Positions 16,803 through 25,435 of a stretch of 63,870 bases of DNA are shown in pieces (the stretch's first letter is position 1; every line of letters starts with the position of its first letter). Under the pieces are notes generated by a model. It was not told where the DNA came from. It did no database searches and saw only the letters and a program-made list of their open reading frames with translations. Position numbers and translations under genes: made by a program. Origin of the DNA: Floricoccus penangensis (lineage in GTDB: Bacteria > Bacillota > Bacilli > Lactobacillales > Streptococcaceae); NCBI RefSeq assembly GCF_001832885.1, contig NZ_MKIQ01000030.1, positions 1-63,870 on the forward strand, read 5' to 3'.

Positions 16803-17726
16803 TTACCTCCTAATTTTGCATCCTTGTATACTTCCACGTCGTTCCATCTCAGAATCAATAGCATTTAATACTTCCCATTTTTTCAAGCTCCACATTGGAC
16901 CAATTAATGAGTCTCTTGGTGCATCTCCTGTTAATCTGTGGATAATTATATCTTTTGGAATAATTTCTAGCTGATCACATATAATATCCACATATTCTTC
17001 CTGTGATAAAAGTTGTAAACGTCCTTCATGATAGTCTCTTTGCATTCGGGTATTTCTCATCAAATGAAGCAAGTGTAACTTAATTCCCTGTATATCACTA
17101 TCCTCAACTGTACGCCTTACATTCTCAATCATCATTCCCTTAGTTTCACCTGGTAAACCATTTATCAAATGAGTGCATACAAGGATACCTCTAGCTCGTA
17201 AATTTTTTACACCATCTAGGTAAGTTTGATAGTCGTGAGCACGATTTATAAGGTCGCTGGTCTCTTGATAAGTAGTTTGAAGACCTAGCTCGACCCAGAC
17301 GGTCATTCGCTCGTTTAGCTCTGCCAGATAGTCAATAGTTTCTGGTGGTAAACAGTCAGGACGTGTACCAATATTTATTCCTACCACATCTGACATACTG
17401 ACAGCCTGTTCAAAACGCTCACGCAATACCTCAACTGGAGCATGAGTGTTAGTAAAGTTTTGGAAGTATACAATATATTTCTTTACACCTTTCCACTTTT
17501 TGTGGAGAAATTCAACTTCCTTCTCAAATTGTACGGGGATAGGTTGCTCTGGCGCCACAATCATATCTCCCGAACCGGATACCGAACAAAAGGTGCAACC
17601 TCCTGAAGCAACAGTACCATCTCGGTTAGGGCAGTCGAATCCTGCATCAATCGGTACTTTAAATATCTTTTGGCCAAAGTTAGCTCGCAAGTATTCGTTC
17701 CAAGTAGTATAAGACTTTTGGGTCAT
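16803..17726 (-). CDS. mnmL: Radical SAM protein, YtqA/MnmL family (TIGR01212)
   Basis: 307 residues. The iron-sulfur ligands are Cys32, Cys44 and Cys47 in the family-specific CPNRDGTVASGGCTFC, instead of the usual CxxxCxxC. NIGTRPDCLP and WVELGLQT are further family marks. From recalled literature, YtqA (MnmL) converts cmnm5U to nm5U in tRNA, supplying MnmM. The start overlaps the PAP2 stop (ATGA); mnmM follows after seven bases. Confidence 0.88.
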   Translation of the reverse strand: MTQKSYTTWNEYLRANFGQKIFKVPIDAGFDCPNRDGTVASGGCTFCSVSGSGDMIVAPEQPIPVQFEKEVEFLHKKWKGVKKYIVYFQNFTNTHAPVEVLRERFEQAVSMSDVVGINIGTRPDCLPPETIDYLAELNERMTVWVELGLQTTYQETSDLINRAHDYQTYLDGVKNLRARGILVCTHLINGLPGETKGMMIENVRRTVEDSDIQGIKLHLLHLMRNTRMQRDYHEGRLQLLSQEEYVDIICDQLEIIPKDIIIHRLTGDAPRDSLIGPMWSLKKWEVLNAIDSEMERRGSIQGCKIRR

Positions 17727-18376
17727 TTTTGCTCTCCCTTAAATCGTAGTTGAAAACGCCAAGCGTCATAATAGGGATACGCATATAATACACACCCACT
17801 TGCCAACAAATATCCACCGATAATATCAGTAGGATAATGTACTCCCAGATAAATTCGTGAAAAACCAACGATTAATACAATTAGTCCTAAAGCTATCGCA
17901 AGTATGGTTTTTGAAGATCTTGTTTTTAATCTAGCAGAGAAGATAAAAAACAAAGATAGAAATACTACCATTGAAGTTGCCGCGTGCCCACTTGGAAACG
18001 AAAGTGTTGTTTCATGTACTAAATGCACTCCATCTGGTCTACTTCGATTATATACATATTTTAAAATCGGATTTAATATTCCTGATACTAAAATAAAATT
18101 ACCAGCTAGAAAAACTGATTCACTATACCACTTACGCCAGATAAACAATAATATTAAAACAATCATTATAATAATAATTGAAATTGGATTAACAATCCCT
18201 GTAAAGAACTTAAGGAAACTAGTCATTGAATCACTACGTAATGAAAATGCCCAATTTTGAATAGCGCTATCAAATGGTTTAACTGTGTCTGGGTAAAATT
18301 TTATTGTGTAACCTAAAAACATAAGGACTAGTAAAAGGACACTAGCCGTAAATCGGTAATATAATTTATTTTTCAT
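17723..18376 (-). CDS. PAP2-family membrane phosphatase
   Basis: 217 residues with about six membrane helices and the three phosphatase motifs: KYVYNRSRPDG near 111-121, FPSGHAA near 131-137 and SRIYLGVHYPTD near 175-186. Likely substrates are lipid phosphates such as undecaprenyl pyrophosphate or phosphatidylglycerol phosphate. No ribosome site precedes the ATG, and a good promoter ends seven bases before it, so the transcript may be leaderless. First gene of a four-gene operon. Confidence 0.92.
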   Translation of the reverse strand: MKNKLYYRFTASVLLLVLMFLGYTIKFYPDTVKPFDSAIQNWAFSLRSDSMTSFLKFFTGIVNPISIIIIMIVLILLFIWRKWYSESVFLAGNFILVSGILNPILKYVYNRSRPDGVHLVHETTLSFPSGHAATSMVVFLSLFFIFSARLKTRSSKTILAIALGLIVLIVGFSRIYLGVHYPTDIIGGYLLASGCVLYAYPYYDAWRFQLRFKGEQK

Positions 18377-18383
18377 AAAGATT

Positions 18384-18411
18384 ATTATAACATTTTGGAA
18401 TTAGCTTACAA
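18384..18411 (-). promoter_or_regulatory. PAP2 operon promoter
   Basis: -35 TTGTAA (18411-18406), 16-base spacer, -10 TATAAT (18389-18384). The -10 ends seven bases before the ATG at 18376, so transcription should begin at or next to the start codon. Confidence 0.7.
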
Positions 18412-18435
18412 GATTTTTAAATATAGTCTTTCATC

Positions 18436-18453
18436 TTATTAACATGTGGATAA
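18436..18453. promoter_or_regulatory. 18-bp DnaA-box-like dyad
   Basis: TTATTAACATGTGGATAA: a perfect DnaA box (TTATCCACA on the minus strand) abutting a near-match in reverse. It lies 25 bases upstream of the PAP2 -35. Two more dyads of this form occur in other intergenic regions (49658-49675 and 60268-60285). Confidence 0.5.
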
Positions 18454-18477
18454 GTTTATATAGATAGTTGATTTCAT

Positions 18478-18512
18478 TTAAAAACTGACATCATTTGTTA
18501 ATAATGTCAGTT
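18478..18512 (-). terminator. purR terminator
   Basis: Stem AACTGACAT / ATGTCAGTT with a 12-base loop, followed on the minus strand by TTTAAA, just after the purR stop codon. Confidence 0.75.
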
Positions 18513-18517
18513 ATCTT

Positions 18518-19333
18518 CTATTTATTGTTATAAATATTCCCAAGACTTACTTGAATTTCGCCTGATTGAATATCTAATTTTTCTACTTTTAAAATTGATT
18601 TATAATCCTCAACTTGGCGATCTCCATTAAAGACCCCTTCAGCAAGAACTGCAATACCTGCAAGTTGACAGTCAAACTCAGATACCAGACTACGCATTCC
18701 GTCAAAAGTTCCTCCGCCTTTCATGAAGTCATCTACAAGAAGAACATTGCTTCCTGATTTGAGACTACGCTTAGAAAGAGTCATTTTTTCTACTCGAGCA
18801 CTTGATCCTGACATATAATTGACACTGACTGTTGCTCCTTCAGTGATTTTAGGGTCACGCCTTGCAATAACAAAAGGTACTCCTAAAATTTCTGCAACGG
18901 ATTGAGCAATGGGCACACCCTTAGTCGCAATTGTCATTATTGCATCAATGTTTGAATCTCTAAACTCATGAGCAATAATTTTCCCAATATTTTTAAGAAC
19001 TCTTGGATCACCTAAGAGATCAGAAAGGTAAATATAGCCCCCAGGTAAGATGCGGTTATCCTTTAATAATTCATCAAGTAGTTCTTTTGCAAGCACTAGA
19101 CTAAAGTCATTACTGATACCTGGTGTAAAAACAACCCCACCGCTTACTCCTGCATAAGTTGTGATAATTCCAACTTCACTTTCCTCAAAAATCTTTTTAA
19201 TAATTAATAAATCTTCTGAGATTGAAGATTTCGCAGCATTATAGCGATTACTAAAAAAAGTTAATGATGTTAATTGATTGGGATTATTTAAAAGATAGTT
19301 TGTAAAATCTACCAATCGTTCGCTTCTTTTCAT
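18518..19333 (-). CDS. purR: Purine regulator PurR (phosphoribosyltransferase-fold)
   Basis: 271 residues. An N-terminal winged-helix DNA-binding domain (about 1-75) is followed by a PRTase domain with the PRPP-binding motif VLLVDDFMKGGGT near 198-210. PurR senses PRPP; in streptococci/lactococci it activates purine genes, in Bacillus it represses them. No clear PurBox was found near this gene. It sits downstream of rpsL-rpsG-fusA, separated by a terminator. Confidence 0.94.
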   Translation of the reverse strand: MKRSERLVDFTNYLLNNPNQLTSLTFFSNRYNAAKSSISEDLLIIKKIFEESEVGIITTYAGVSGGVVFTPGISNDFSLVLAKELLDELLKDNRILPGGYIYLSDLLGDPRVLKNIGKIIAHEFRDSNIDAIMTIATKGVPIAQSVAEILGVPFVIARRDPKITEGATVSVNYMSGSSARVEKMTLSKRSLKSGSNVLLVDDFMKGGGTFDGMRSLVSEFDCQLAGIAVLAEGVFNGDRQVEDYKSILKVEKLDIQSGEIQVSLGNIYNNK

Positions 19334-19375
19334 AAATATATCCTTCCTGAATTTATATTATCTCTATTTTACACG

Positions 19376-19412
19376 AAAAAACACGAATATTCAATGGAAT
19401 ATTCGTGTTTTT
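19376..19412 (-). terminator. fusA terminator
   Basis: Perfect 12-bp stem ACACGAATATTC / GAATATTCGTGT with a four-base loop and a T-run on the minus strand, 32 bases after the fusA stop. Confidence 0.93.
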
Positions 19413-19440
19413 ATTATGTTATTCAGAACGATTAAATATA

Positions 19441-21567
19441 TTAAGCGTTCCCACCATTTTTCTTAATGATTTCTTCTTGTACAGATTTTGGAACATCTTC
19501 ATAGTGGTCAAATACCATCATAAATGTACCACGTCCTTGAGTTGCAGAACGTAGAGTTGTTGCATATCCAAACATTTCAGCAAGTGGAACAAATGCATTA
19601 ACGATTTGGCTGTTACCATGTGCTTCCATACCATCAACACGGCCACGACGAGCAGTAACGTGTCCCATGATATCTCCCAAGTTATCTTCAGGAACTGTGA
19701 TTGTAACTTTCATCATTGGTTCAAGAATTGTTGGGTTAGCTTTCTTAGCTGCTGCTTTAAGTGCATATGAAGCTGCAACACGGAATGCTGTTTCATTTGA
19801 ATCGACATCATGGTATGAACCATCATAAAGTTTAGCTTTAACGTCTACGATTGGGTATCCAGCAAGAACACCGTTTTGCATAGATTCTTCAAGTCCTTTT
19901 TCAACTGCTGGGATGTATTCACGAGGAACTACACCACCGACAATAGCGTTTTCAAACTCAAATCCTTTACCTTCTTCGTTTGGAGTGAATTCAATCCATA
20001 CGTGTCCGTATTGTCCTTTACCACCTGATTGACGTACGAATTTACCTTCTGCTTGAGTAGGAGCACGGAAAGTTTCACGGTATGATACTTGAGGAGCACC
20101 AACGTTAGCTTCAACTTTAAATTCACGTCTCATACGGTCAACAAGAACGTCAAGGTGAAGTTCACCCATACCAGAGATAACTGTTTCACCAGTTTCAACG
20201 TTTGTTTCAACGCGGAAAGTTGGATCTTCTTCAGCAAGTTTTTGAAGGGCAACACCCATCTTATCTTGGTCTGCTTTAGATTTTGGTTCAACAGAAAGTT
20301 GGATAACTGGTTCTGGGATTTCAATTGACTCAAGAATTACTTTATGTTTTTCATCAGCTAATGTATCACCAGTTGTAGTATCTTTAAGACCTACGGCAGC
20401 TGCGATATCACCTGAGTAAACAACATCGATTTCTTTACGAGTGTTAGCATGCATTTGTAGGATACGTCCGATACGTTCACGTTTACCTTTAGAAGTGTTT
20501 AAAGTATATGAACCTGATTCAAGGATACCTGAGTATACACGGAAGAAAGTAAGACGTCCAACGAATGGGTCAGTCATGATCTTGAATGCAAGTGCTGCAA
20601 ATGGTTCTTCATCAGAAGCTGGACGAGTTTCTTCTTCGTCAGTATCTGGGTTGATACCTTTGATTGCAGGAATATCTAGTGGTGAAGGTAGGTAATCAAT
20701 AACTGCATCAAGCATCATTTGAACACCTTTGTTCTTGAAGGCAGAACCAGCAAGCATTGGGTAGAATTCTACTTTGATTGTAGCATTACGGATACCATCT
20801 TTAAGCTCAGCTTCAGTAATTTCTTCACCTTCTAGGTATTTCATCATAAGCTCTTCATCAGTTTCAGCAACAGCTTCAACTAATTTTTCACGCCATTCAT
20901 TAGCAAGAGCTTCATATTCTTCAGGATCAAAGTTTAATGATTTTAATTCTTCTTTAAATTCATCAGAACCTACAACAGTTTCTTTAATATCAGTACCAAG
21001 GTCGTTAGTATAGATTTCAGATGTCATAGTTACAAGGTCAATAATACCGATGAAATCATCTTCAGCTCCAATTGGAATTTGGATTGGATGAGCATTGGCA
21101 TTCAAACGATCATGTAAAGTTGATAGAGAGTAGTAGAAGTCAGCACCGATTTTATCCATTTTGTTAGCAAATACGATACGAGGTACTTTATATTCAGTTG
21201 CTTGACGCCAAACAGTTTCTGTTTGAGGTTCTACACCTGATTGTGCATCAAGTACTGTTACAGCTCCATCAAGTACGCGAAGTGAACGTTGTACTTCAAT
21301 TGTGAAGTCTACGTGTCCTGGTGTATCGATGATGTTTACGCGGTTACCTTTCCATTCTGCAGTTGTTGCAGCTGAAGTGATTGTGATACCACGTTCTTGT
21401 TCTTGCTCCATCCAGTCCATTTGTGATGCACCTTCGTGAGTTTCACCGATTTTGTGAATTTTACCAGTATAGTAAAGTACACGTTCAGTTGTTGTTGTTT
21501 TACCAGCATCGACGTGAGCCATGATACCGATATTACGAGTGTTTTCTAACGAAAATTCGCGTGCCAT
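19441..21567 (-). CDS. fusA: Elongation factor G
   Basis: 708 residues. GTPase motifs are [15 protein letters not shown] near 17-31, DTPGHVDF near 83 and NKMDK near 137-141, followed by the EF-G domains II-V. It drives ribosomal translocation and ribosome recycling. It is separated from rpsG by an unusually long 229-base spacer with three dyads and its own likely promoter. AAGGAG lies 10 bases before the ATG. Confidence 0.98.
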   Translation of the reverse strand: MAREFSLENTRNIGIMAHVDAGKTTTTERVLYYTGKIHKIGETHEGASQMDWMEQEQERGITITSAATTAEWKGNRVNIIDTPGHVDFTIEVQRSLRVLDGAVTVLDAQSGVEPQTETVWRQATEYKVPRIVFANKMDKIGADFYYSLSTLHDRLNANAHPIQIPIGAEDDFIGIIDLVTMTSEIYTNDLGTDIKETVVGSDEFKEELKSLNFDPEEYEALANEWREKLVEAVAETDEELMMKYLEGEEITEAELKDGIRNATIKVEFYPMLAGSAFKNKGVQMMLDAVIDYLPSPLDIPAIKGINPDTDEEETRPASDEEPFAALAFKIMTDPFVGRLTFFRVYSGILESGSYTLNTSKGKRERIGRILQMHANTRKEIDVVYSGDIAAAVGLKDTTTGDTLADEKHKVILESIEIPEPVIQLSVEPKSKADQDKMGVALQKLAEEDPTFRVETNVETGETVISGMGELHLDVLVDRMRREFKVEANVGAPQVSYRETFRAPTQAEGKFVRQSGGKGQYGHVWIEFTPNEEGKGFEFENAIVGGVVPREYIPAVEKGLEESMQNGVLAGYPIVDVKAKLYDGSYHDVDSNETAFRVAASYALKAAAKKANPTILEPMMKVTITVPEDNLGDIMGHVTARRGRVDGMEAHGNSQIVNAFVPLAEMFGYATTLRSATQGRGTFMMVFDHYEDVPKSVQEEIIKKNGGNA

Positions 21568-21599
21568 TAGGTTGTTCTCCTTAATTATTTAATAAATTT

Positions 21600-21654
21600 A
21601 TTCTAACACATTTTAATACCAAAACAAAACTGGAAGGGCAGTAGCCCACCCAGT
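21600..21654 (-). promoter_or_regulatory. Terminator-like stem running into a fusA promoter
   Basis: On the minus strand a stem ACTGG..GGGC/GCCC..CCAGT (21654-21629) is followed by TTTTGTTTT. That T-run also supplies a -35 (TTGTTT, 21627-21622), 16 bases from an extended -10 TGTTAGAAT (hexamer 21605-21600). The site could both end rpsL-rpsG transcripts and start a separate fusA message. Confidence 0.55.
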
Positions 21655-21687
21655 CATGTCTTGTATGTTTATCTATAAATATTTTTT

Positions 21688-21703
21688 GTCTAGTTAACTA
21701 GAC
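21688..21703. repeat. 16-bp perfect palindrome in the rpsG-fusA spacer
   Basis: GTCTAGTTAACTAGAC, a perfect inverted repeat without a T-run in the transcribed direction, so not an obvious terminator. Role unknown. Confidence 0.5.
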
Positions 21704-21771
21704 GGTAATAACTTTGTCTTAATATCAATTTTTTAAAAGAATTGACTACAAAGTTTTTTGCCAATAAAGGC

Positions 21772-21792
21772 TTTCGAATATAATATTCGAAA
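21772..21792. repeat. 21-bp palindrome just after rpsG
   Basis: TTTCGAATAT-A-ATATTCGAAA, a perfect 10-bp inverted repeat starting five bases after the rpsG stop. It may stabilise the 3' end of the rpsL-rpsG message. Confidence 0.5.
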
Positions 21793-21796
21793 AATC

Positions 21797-22267
21797 TTAC
21801 CAGCGGAAGTGTGCGAATGCACGGTTAGCTTCTGCCATTTTGTGAGTATCTTCACGTTTTTTAACAGATCCACCAGTGTTGTTAGCTGCATCCATGATTT
21901 CTTTTGCAAGACGGTCTTGCATAGTGTGTTCACCACGTTTACGAGCAATTGTTACTAACCAACGAAGTCCAAGTGTAGTACGACGTTCTGGACGTACTTC
22001 AACTGGTACTTGGTAGTTTGATCCACCAACACGACGAGCGCGAACTTCAAGAATAGGCATAATGTTTTCCATAGCAGCTTCAAAAACTTCTAATGGTTCA
22101 TTTCCTGTTGTTTCTTTAATTTGATCAAACGCACCATAAACGATGCTAGCTGCAGTACCACGTTTACCATCTAACATAAGGCGGTTGATAAGACGTGTAA
22201 CGACTTTAGAATTATATAACGGATCTGGCAAAACTTCACGTTTTGGAGCTTGTCCTTTACGACTCAT
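21797..22267 (-). CDS. rpsG: Ribosomal protein S7
   Basis: 156 residues, full length; begins [16 protein letters not shown] and ends AHFRW as usual. It binds the 3' major domain of 16S rRNA and nucleates assembly of the 30S head. AAGGAG precedes the ATG. It lies 145 bases after rpsL in the str operon. Confidence 0.98.
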   Translation of the reverse strand: MSRKGQAPKREVLPDPLYNSKVVTRLINRLMLDGKRGTAASIVYGAFDQIKETTGNEPLEVFEAAMENIMPILEVRARRVGGSNYQVPVEVRPERRTTLGLRWLVTIARKRGEHTMQDRLAKEIMDAANNTGGSVKKREDTHKMAEANRAFAHFRW

Positions 22268-22412
22268 TTCGAGTTATCTCCTTCTTATTTTTATTAATCT
22301 TTTAAACCTGTAATCTACTTACGGTTAATGTATCTTATTCATAATTTAAGTAAGTCTCACTGTTTTTTGTGACCAGTAAATTCTGGAACAAAACTCAATA
22401 AAAATTGATAAA

Positions 22413-22826
22413 TTAAGCTTTAGGTTTTTTAGTTCCGTATTTAGAACGGCTTTGTCTACGATCTGTAACACCTGCAGTATCAAGTGCTCCACGAACGATA
22501 TGGTAACGTACCCCTGGAAGGTCTTTTACACGTCCACCACGGATAAGTACAACACTGTGTTCTTGTAGGTTGTGTCCGATACCTGGAATGTAGGCAGTTA
22601 CTTCAATAAGGTTTGATAAACGTACACGAGCGTATTTACGAAGTGCAGAGTTTGGTTTCTTAGGTGTCATAGTACCAACACGAGTTGCTACTCCACGTTT
22701 TTGTGGTGATGAAAGCTTAGTTTGAACTTTTTTACGGCTATTGTATCCGATGTTCAATGCTGGTGAGTCTGATTTTTCTACTTTTGATTTACGCGGTTTG
22801 CGAACCAATTGGTTAATAGTAGGCAT
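22413..22826 (-). CDS. rpsL: Ribosomal protein S12
   Basis: 137 residues with the universal decoding-site segment [17 protein letters not shown] and the [13 protein letters not shown] loop. It contributes to decoding accuracy; the conserved Lys residues are those usually altered in streptomycin resistance and are wild-type-like here (PKKPNS, GGRVKD). It is the first gene of the str transcript, with a roughly 165-base leader. Confidence 0.98.
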   Translation of the reverse strand: MPTINQLVRKPRKSKVEKSDSPALNIGYNSRKKVQTKLSSPQKRGVATRVGTMTPKKPNSALRKYARVRLSNLIEVTAYIPGIGHNLQEHSVVLIRGGRVKDLPGVRYHIVRGALDTAGVTDRRQSRSKYGTKKPKA

Positions 22827-22990
22827 TTAATTAACTTACTCCTTATTTTTATAATTTGTGTTTTGTAGTCTTTAGATAACCAAGGGTGACTTGATTACCA
22901 ACGCGGTCACGCAGACAACGGTTGTGTGTACCTTGCAACTTGTCAGCACGTCTCTGTACACTTTCGAGAGACCAAATGTAAAAAGTACCG
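22827..22990 (-). promoter_or_regulatory. Long structured 5' leader of rpsL, with a possible H-type pseudoknot
   Basis: This gap of nearly 400 bases (22827-23219) holds the str promoter and a leader of about 165 bases. In the RNA, GTCTCT (22972-22967) pairs with AGAGAC (22955-22950). The loop contains GTGTAC (22961-22956), complementary to GTACAC (22931-22926) 18 bases downstream: a pseudoknot with 6-bp stems, a 5-base loop 1 and no junction. A further GTGAC/GTCAC hairpin spans 22910-22886. The remainder, 23026-23198, is AT-rich without visible structure. Confidence 0.6.
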
Positions 22991-22996
22991 TTAGTA

Positions 22997-23025
22997 ATAA
23001 TATCACTTAAAGTCACTAGTGTCAA
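22997..23025 (-). promoter_or_regulatory. Strong str-operon promoter
   Basis: -35 TTGACA (23025-23020), 17-base spacer, -10 TATTAT (23002-22997). Expected start near 22990. Confidence 0.9.
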
Positions 23026-23198
23026 TAAAATTTACTTAGAAAATAAGTAATTAAAGGATTTTGCATACATTCCAATAAATATACTCAATTTTTTTCTATG
23101 TTACGATTAACAATTGATATATTTCTTTAGAAAATATTTTTCATTTCACTCGTGTACTTTTAGATATTTAGATAATTATTCATCAAGTATATATTGAC

Positions 23199-23221
23199 AA
23201 AAAAATCGCTCACGCGATTTT
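23199..23221 (-). terminator. Terminator of the liv-AcuB operon
   Basis: Stem AAAATCGC / GCGATTTT with a four-base loop and T-run; the stop codon of the CBS/ACT gene overlaps the stem base. Confidence 0.88.
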
Positions 23222-23879
23222 ATTTAGCTGTAGCTTCTGTTTGCTCAACGTCTTCAACAGTGAAACCTGCTTCTGTAAACTTATCTTTTATTTCTTTCTC
23301 TGATAATTTACCTTCAATCAAGATTTCAAGAATAGTTGTCTTATCCTCTTTATTGTTTAACTGAATAATACTAGAAACATTGAATTCATTTTCAGTTACT
23401 AAATCAGAAATTCTCTCAAGAACTCCAATTTCATTTTTCATGACTAAACGTAAACGAATTCCTGGTTCTCCATATCCCGCAATCTTTAAGAATGCATCAA
23501 ATACATCCTTATCCGTAATTATTCCTTCAACTTTCCCATCATCAACAACCGGTAGCACGCTAACATTGTTTTCACGCATCAAATATACTGCATCCTCAAG
23601 AGAAGCGAATTGTGAAACTGTGATAACATTTTTTATCATGATTGCCTTAACTGTTGTCTTATTCAACAAGTAATTCATTTCATAAACTGATAAGCTAGTT
23701 GCCTTACTAGGACTAGCTTCAGCAATCGTACCTTCCGTTACCAAACCGACGAGCTTACCTCCATCAAGTACTGGCAAACGATGAATTCTTTTTTCACGCA
23801 TCAAATCCGTAGCTTTCGCCACTTTCGTATCAGGAGTAACACTAACTACTTCTGTTGTCATAAAATCCTTAACTGCCAT
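23220..23879 (-). CDS. CBS-pair plus ACT-domain protein (AcuB-like)
   Basis: 219 residues. Two CBS motifs (about 1-60 and 75-135, beginning VKDFMTTEVVSV and VKAIMIKNVITV) are followed by an ACT-like domain (about 140-210). CBS pairs bind adenine nucleotides and ACT domains bind amino acids, so a sensor role is likely. It lies 87 bases after livF; the same order is known in streptococci, suggesting a link to branched-chain amino-acid supply. Target unknown. Confidence 0.88.
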   Translation of the reverse strand: MAVKDFMTTEVVSVTPDTKVAKATDLMREKRIHRLPVLDGGKLVGLVTEGTIAEASPSKATSLSVYEMNYLLNKTTVKAIMIKNVITVSQFASLEDAVYLMRENNVSVLPVVDDGKVEGIITDKDVFDAFLKIAGYGEPGIRLRLVMKNEIGVLERISDLVTENEFNVSSIIQLNNKEDKTTILEILIEGKLSEKEIKDKFTEAGFTVEDVEQTEATAK

Positions 23880-23966
23880 CTTTTCTCCTTATTATTTTTG
23901 TTTTTATAATTCAAATTCACTACCAAATTACTAAATTCTTATTTTGACTAATTGATAAACTTTTGT

Positions 23967-24671
23967 TTAGCCACCTAGATATGCTTTTCGTACTTCATCA
24001 CTAGCAAGCAGTTCTTGCCCAGTTCCTGCAAGAACAATTTGTCCTGTTTCAAGGACATAACCTCTGTTCGCAATTGAGAGTGCCATATTAGCATTTTGTT
24101 CAATTAAAAGTACAGTAGTTCCTTGTTTCTGTATATCTTGAATTATATCAAAAATTTCTTGAATAAATATTGGTGCGAGCCCCATTGATGGTTCATCAAG
24201 TAATAATAATTTAGGTGTACCCATCAGAGCTCTACCCATGGCAAGCATTTGTTGTTCACCACCGGATAAAGTAGCGGCATCTTGATTTTTACGCTCCTCC
24301 AACCTAGGGAAACGGTCAAAAACTTTTTTAAGGTTTCTTTGATTTTCTTCACGGTCTTTCTTGAGAAAAGCACCCATTTCAAGATTTTCCAATACCGTCA
24401 TTCCTGAAAAAACATGACGTCCTTCTGGAACTTGACAAAGTCCTGAGGAAACTATTTTTTGTGGTGCAGTCTTTTGTATTTCTTGCCCTTCAAAAGTAAT
24501 AATTCCTTCTTTAGGACGAACTAGACCTGAAATTGTATGAAGAATTGTTGTTTTACCAGCACCATTAGCACCAATAAGTGATACAACTTCTCCCTCATTA
24601 ACTTCGAAATTTACATCTTTTACAGCTTGGATGACACCATAATAAACAGACAAATTTTCAACTTTTAACAT
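23967..24671 (-). CDS. livF: Branched-chain amino-acid ABC transporter ATPase
   Basis: 234 residues. Walker A is GANGAGKTT near 33-41, the signature is LSGGEQQML, Walker B is LLLLDEPSMGLAP, and the switch His lies past LIEQN. LivF-type proteins lack the extra insertion of LivG. The start overlaps the livG stop by one base, showing translational coupling. Confidence 0.96.
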   Translation of the reverse strand: MLKVENLSVYYGVIQAVKDVNFEVNEGEVVSLIGANGAGKTTILHTISGLVRPKEGIITFEGQEIQKTAPQKIVSSGLCQVPEGRHVFSGMTVLENLEMGAFLKKDREENQRNLKKVFDRFPRLEERKNQDAATLSGGEQQMLAMGRALMGTPKLLLLDEPSMGLAPIFIQEIFDIIQDIQKQGTTVLLIEQNANMALSIANRGYVLETGQIVLAGTGQELLASDEVRKAYLGG

Positions 24672-25435
24672 TATGCTTCACCTCCAAGATATGCTTCAAT
24701 AACACGTTTATTATTCCTAATTTCTTCTGGAGTACCGTGAGCAATCATACGACCATATTCAAGTACATAGATACGCTCACAAACACTCATCACTAGTCCC
24801 ATATCATGTTCAATCAAGAGTACAGTAATATCAAACTTTTCTTGGATTTCTTTGATCAAAATAGTAAGTTCTGCTGTTTCTTGTGGATTCATACCTGCTG
24901 CTGGTTCATCAAGAAATAAAATTTTTGGCTTTGTAGCAAGCGCTCTAACAATTTCAAGCTTTCTTTGTTGACCATAAGGTAAATTTTTAGCTAGAGTTTC
25001 AGTTTTATCCTCTAAATCGAATATTTTTAATAATTCAACGGCATTTTTTCTAAGCTCTTCATCCTGATTATAGAAGGCTGGTAAACGAAGAAATGTTGCA
25101 AGAAAATGATTTCTCTTTTTAGCACCCATTGCAATCAAAACGTTGTCCATTACTGATAGGTCTTTGAATAATCTAATATTCTGGAAAGTTCTCCCTAAAC
25201 CAGATTGTGCGAATTTATAAGGAGGAAGACCATTTAGTTTTTCCCCATCAAGGACAATAGTACCTTCAGTAGGTTCATAAACACCTGTTAATAAGTTAAA
25301 TAGAGTAGTCTTACCAGCTCCATTAGGTCCAATTAGACCTACTAACTCAGATTTCTCTAGCTCCATACTTACATCACTAACTGCCGTAAGTCCACCAAAG
25401 TTTTTTGTTAAATTTTTTACTTCAAGAAGTGCCAT
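24671..25435 (-). CDS. livG: Branched-chain amino-acid ABC transporter ATPase
   Basis: 254 residues. Walker A is GPNGAGKTT, LGRTFQNIRLF is characteristic of LivG, the signature is YGQQRKLEIVRAL, and Walker B is ILFLDEPAAGMNP. It pairs with LivF on the LivHM channel. It starts directly after livM. Confidence 0.96.
   Translation of the reverse strand: MALLEVKNLTKNFGGLTAVSDVSMELEKSELVGLIGPNGAGKTTLFNLLTGVYEPTEGTIVLDGEKLNGLPPYKFAQSGLGRTFQNIRLFKDLSVMDNVLIAMGAKKRNHFLATFLRLPAFYNQDEELRKNAVELLKIFDLEDKTETLAKNLPYGQQRKLEIVRALATKPKILFLDEPAAGMNPQETAELTILIKEIQEKFDITVLLIEHDMGLVMSVCERIYVLEYGRMIAHGTPEEIRNNKRVIEAYLGGEA

Noticed and set aside
19340-19410. Possible PurBox near purR (CGAATATTC repeats)
   Set aside because: The repeat is the fusA terminator stem and lacks the CCGAAC core of a PurBox.
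20060-20075. Half parS-like GTTTCACG in fusA
   Set aside because: Only one half-site, within a highly conserved coding sequence.
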